64,000 nt of DNA from JBDOQU01 sp039839375. GTDB taxonomy: Bacteria > Pseudomonadota > Alphaproteobacteria > DSM-16000 > Inquilinaceae. The stretch is from positions 62,001 to 126,000 of the forward strand of contig NZ_JBDOQU010000011.1 of assembly GCF_039839375.1 (NCBI RefSeq), in the 5' to 3' direction. This document shows positions 61,654 through 64,000 of the stretch, one piece after another. The stretch's first letter is position 1. Every line of letters begins with the position of its first letter. Under the pieces are notes generated by a model. It was not told the origin of the DNA and searched no databases. It saw only the letters and a program-made list of their open reading frames with translations. A program made the position numbers and the translations under genes.

Positions 61654-62535
61654 TCACGCGGCGTCGAGCCACATCTGGCAGCATTGCCGCGCCAGCGTGC
61701 GGACGCGGCCGATATAGGAGGCGCGTTCCACGACGCTGATGACGCCGCGCGCGTCGAGCAGGTTGAAGACGTGGCTGGCCTTGATGGCCTGGTCGTAGGC
61801 CGGCAGCGCCAGCCGCTTCCCGATCAGCGCCTCGCACTCCGCCTCCGCGTCCCTGAAATGCCGGAGCAGCGCTTCGGTATCCGCATGTTCGAAGTTGAAG
61901 GCGGAGAATTCGCGCTCGGCGCGGAGGAAGACGTCGCCATAGAGCTTCGCCCCGGGCGAGTCCGGATCGTTGAACGGCATGTCGTACACATTGTCCTTGC
62001 CCAATATGTACATGGCCAGCCGTTCCAGCCCGTAGGTCAGTTCGACCGGCACGGGATCGCATTCGATGCCGCCGACCTGCTGGAAATAGGTGAACTGCGT
62101 CACCTCCATGCCGTCGCACCAGACCTCCCAGCCCAGCCCCCAGGCGCCCAGCGTCGGGCTTTCCCAGTCATCCTCGACGAACCGGATGTCGTGCAGACGA
62201 GGATCGATGCCCAGCGCGTAGAGGCTTTCCAGATAGAGCTGCTGGCTGTCGGCGGGCGACGGCTTCAGCAGAACCTGGAACTGGTAATAATGCTGGAGGC
62301 GGTTCGGGTTCTCGCCATAGCGCCCGTCGGTCGGCCGACGCGAAGGCTGCACGTAAGCGCAGTTCCAGACCTTCTCCGGCCCCAGCGCCCGCAGGGTGGT
62401 CGCCGGATGGAAGGTGCCGGCCCCGACCTCCATGTCGTAGGGCTGAAGGATCACGCAGCCCTGCGCGGCCCAGAAATTCTGAAGACGGAGGATGATTTCC
62501 TGAAAGGATCGCGGCGGGGCGCTGACCGGGGCCAT
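61654..62535 (-). CDS. glyQ: Glycine--tRNA ligase alpha subunit
   Basis: Catalytic alpha subunit of bacterial glycyl-tRNA synthetase, 293 residues. It shows SFQEIILRLQNFWAAQGCVI near the start, LQPYDMEVGAGTFHPATTLR, YVQPSRRPTDGRYGENPNRL (motif 2-like), FVEDDWESPTLGAWGLGWEV, CDGMEVTQFTYFQQVGGIEC and a helical C-terminus ending with the RQCCQMWLDAA tail. The frame is open a further 20 codons to 62595, but family members begin at the ATG at 62535. It is the first gene of glyQ-glyS(-ppdK) on the minus strand. Confidence 0.97.
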   Translation of the reverse strand: MAPVSAPPRSFQEIILRLQNFWAAQGCVILQPYDMEVGAGTFHPATTLRALGPEKVWNCAYVQPSRRPTDGRYGENPNRLQHYYQFQVLLKPSPADSQQLYLESLYALGIDPRLHDIRFVEDDWESPTLGAWGLGWEVWCDGMEVTQFTYFQQVGGIECDPVPVELTYGLERLAMYILGKDNVYDMPFNDPDSPGAKLYGDVFLRAEREFSAFNFEHADTEALLRHFRDAEAECEALIGKRLALPAYDQAIKASHVFNLLDARGVISVVERASYIGRVRTLARQCCQMWLDAA

Positions 62536-62710
62536 GGATCGCTTCGTTGTGGCGGACGGCGAACTGTGCGCCGCACCATAGAGACAGCCCCCCACCGGAT
62601 CAAGCGGCCGGAACAGCGGATTCCGCGATTATTGGGGTGGGCGGAGAACGTCCTGCCGAACGAGGGGAAATTGATTTTGTGTCGAAGGCGAGGGCGGAGG
62701 AAGAATCACC

Positions 62711-62776
62711 CGCATCCTCATGGTGAGCCTGTCGAACCATGTGGGCACGCATCCTTCGACGGGCTCAGGATGAGGT
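62711..62776. repeat. Dispersed repeat B, copy 3
   Basis: Full two-half copy: CATGGTGAGCCTGTCGAACC, then CCTTCGACGGGCTCAGGATG, about 15 bp apart. It lies between glyQ and the tRNA-Lys gene, where the rest of 62536-62824 shows no gene or clear promoter. Confidence 0.8.
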
Positions 62777-62824
62777 GAAATGGTCGTGATGGATGGGGCG
62801 TCGACGCGCTGAAAGGGAACGGCT

Positions 62825-62900
<76 letters not shown>

Positions 62901-62971
62901 TCACCCGCCGTTCAGCGTCGGGAGGCCGGGTTCTAGCAAAGGGTGGCGGGGGCTGCAAGAGCCTTTTTACC

Positions 62972-64000
62972 TCAGCCGCCGTTCCCTGCGTCCGGCGTCG
63001 CCAGGCGGGAGATGGCCTGGCGGGCGGGGTTGCGCTGCTGGGTCTCCAGAAGGATGTCGTGGGCGATCGGCCCGGCGACCGAGGAGCCGCCGCCGCCATG
63101 TTCGACCACGACCGAACAGGCGTAGCGCGGCGCCTGGATCGGCCCGAAGGCGACGAACAGCGCGTGGTCGCGGCGCGTCCAGGGCAGGTCTTCGTTGGAG
63201 ATGACCCCCGCGGCGCGTTCGGCCGCCGTGATCCGGCGCACCTGGCTGGTCCCGCTCTTCCCCGCGATCTCGAACCCCGGCATGTCGATCTGGACGGAAC
63301 GCCCGGTGCCGCGCCGGCCAGAGGTGACGGCGATCATGCCTTCGACCATGAGATCGAGCGCCTGGGGGGAGACCCCGATCTCCGGCGCCGGCGGGGCGGT
63401 GTAGCGCGAATCCTCCGCCGTCCCGATACGGTAGGTGAGGTGCGGCGTCACCGCCCGGCCGCCATTGGCGATCCTCGCGGTCATGGTCGCGAGCTGGAGT
63501 GGCGTCGACAGCACGAAGCCCTGGCCGATCGAGGCGATCAGCGTCTCGCCCTGCTGCCACCGCTCGCCGATCGCGCCCATCTTCCAGTCCTGGGTCGGCA
63601 TCAGCCCCGGCTGTTCGCCCGGCAGGTCGATGCCCACCGTATCGCCCAGCCCGAACCGCCTGGCCATGGCGGCGATCCGGTCGATCCCGACCTTGCGGGA
63701 GATGTCGTAGAAATAGACATCGCAGGATTGCTCCAGCGCATCGAGAATGCTGACCCGGCCATGGCCGCCGCGCCGCCAGCAATGGAAGCGATGGTTGCCC
63801 AGATCCATGTGTCCGGGACAATAGGCGGTGTATTCCGGGGTGATGACACCGGCCTCCAGCGCCGCCAGCCCGACCATCATCTTGAAGGTCGAGCCGGGCG
63901 CGTACTGGCCGGCGATGGTCTTGTTGGTCAGCGGTGCGTAGGGGTCGTTCAGCAGGCCGTTCCAGGCGTGGGAGCTGATGCCCGACGGAAACAGGTTGGG
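62972..64000 (-). CDS. mrdA: Penicillin-binding protein 2 (transpeptidase domain), cut by window edge
   Basis: Class B PBP that cross-links peptidoglycan during cell elongation, an inner-membrane protein with a periplasmic transpeptidase domain. Only the last ~342 codons are inside the window. The active-site serine motif is seen as APGSTFKMMVGLAALEAG (SxxK). It is followed by CPGHMDLGNHRFHCWRRGGH, the second motif SCDVYFYDISRKVGIDRIA, and the KSGT motif in FEIAGKSGTSQVRR. VAFGPIQAPRYACSVVVEHG and a short C-terminal tail end it. The frame remains open to the right window edge. The tRNA-Lys gene is 71 bp downstream on the same strand. Confidence 0.95.
   Translation of the reverse strand, partial: PNLFPSGISSHAWNGLLNDPYAPLTNKTIAGQYAPGSTFKMMVGLAALEAGVITPEYTAYCPGHMDLGNHRFHCWRRGGHGRVSILDALEQSCDVYFYDISRKVGIDRIAAMARRFGLGDTVGIDLPGEQPGLMPTQDWKMGAIGERWQQGETLIASIGQGFVLSTPLQLATMTARIANGGRAVTPHLTYRIGTAEDSRYTAPPAPEIGVSPQALDLMVEGMIAVTSGRRGTGRSVQIDMPGFEIAGKSGTSQVRRITAAERAAGVISNEDLPWTRRDHALFVAFGPIQAPRYACSVVVEHGGGGSSVAGPIAHDILLETQQRNPARQAISRLATPDAGNGG

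Overview
The window is high-GC DNA (about 65-70% G+C through most genes) from an alphaproteobacterial chromosome. The gene neighbourhoods are of that type: pth-rplY with ychF, tkt-gap-class I aldolase, epmA divergent from efp, glyQ-glyS-ppdK next to a tRNA-Lys, and an MntABCD-type metal ABC operon. Order or genus cannot be fixed from these genes alone; a Rhodospirillales-like lineage is a guess. Apart from a small toxin-antitoxin pair there is no phage, transposon or CRISPR signal. The window is mostly core genome with accessory transport and sensing genes in between.

Layout. 1-6332 (mostly minus): 5' part of leucyl aminopeptidase, acetoacetyl-CoA synthetase, a GNAT acetyltransferase, YchF, peptidyl-tRNA hydrolase and ribosomal protein L25. 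6656-12889 (plus): transketolase, GAPDH, a hairpin-rich gap with two intrinsic terminators, a HigB/HigA-like toxin-antitoxin pair, an unknown protein, class I fructose-bisphosphate aldolase and a degenerate ThiE-like protein. 13153-18467: a zinc-ribbon metallo-beta-lactamase protein, an HSL-type esterase and EpmA on minus, then EF-P, SuhB and a 3-hydroxyacyl-CoA dehydrogenase-like protein on plus. 18754-21997: an envelope operon of an OmpA-like lipid/peptidoglycan-side protein, a MotA/TolQ/ExbB-like channel protein and a MotB-like coiled-coil OmpA protein. 22227-26000: an unusual three-gene set of a membrane sensor, a sensor-HAMP-MFS fusion and a periplasmic binding protein.

26016-36112: a complete pentose locus (xylA, xylB, a Gfo/Idh/MocA oxidoreductase, a TIM-barrel isomerase/epimerase and a ribose-type ABC transporter) with a divergent ROK repressor. 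36188-40664: a LysE exporter of lower GC, then a GNAT-C39 peptidase fusion, a RimK-like ATP-grasp ligase and AzlC/AzlD. 40675-44492: an HTH protein, a GAF histidine kinase, an unknown membrane protein, PurU and a possible 43-residue ORF. 44722-48674: a manganese/zinc-type ABC operon in which one permease carries a DtxR-like C-terminal domain. 48678-56352: a GlxA-type AraC regulator, formate-THF ligase and a trehalose/maltose-type ABC transporter. 56586-64000 (minus): PPDK, GlyS, GlyQ, tRNA-Lys(CUU) and the 3' part of mrdA (PBP2).

Five gene junctions carry dispersed palindromic repeats. In one family the two arms vary together around a constant CTTGA loop, so the foldable shape rather than the sequence seems to be kept. 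The items most worth a second look are the sensor-MFS-binding protein trio, the permease-DtxR fusion, the C39/ATP-grasp pair, and a patch of about 280 bp inside glyS with much lower GC than the rest of the gene.
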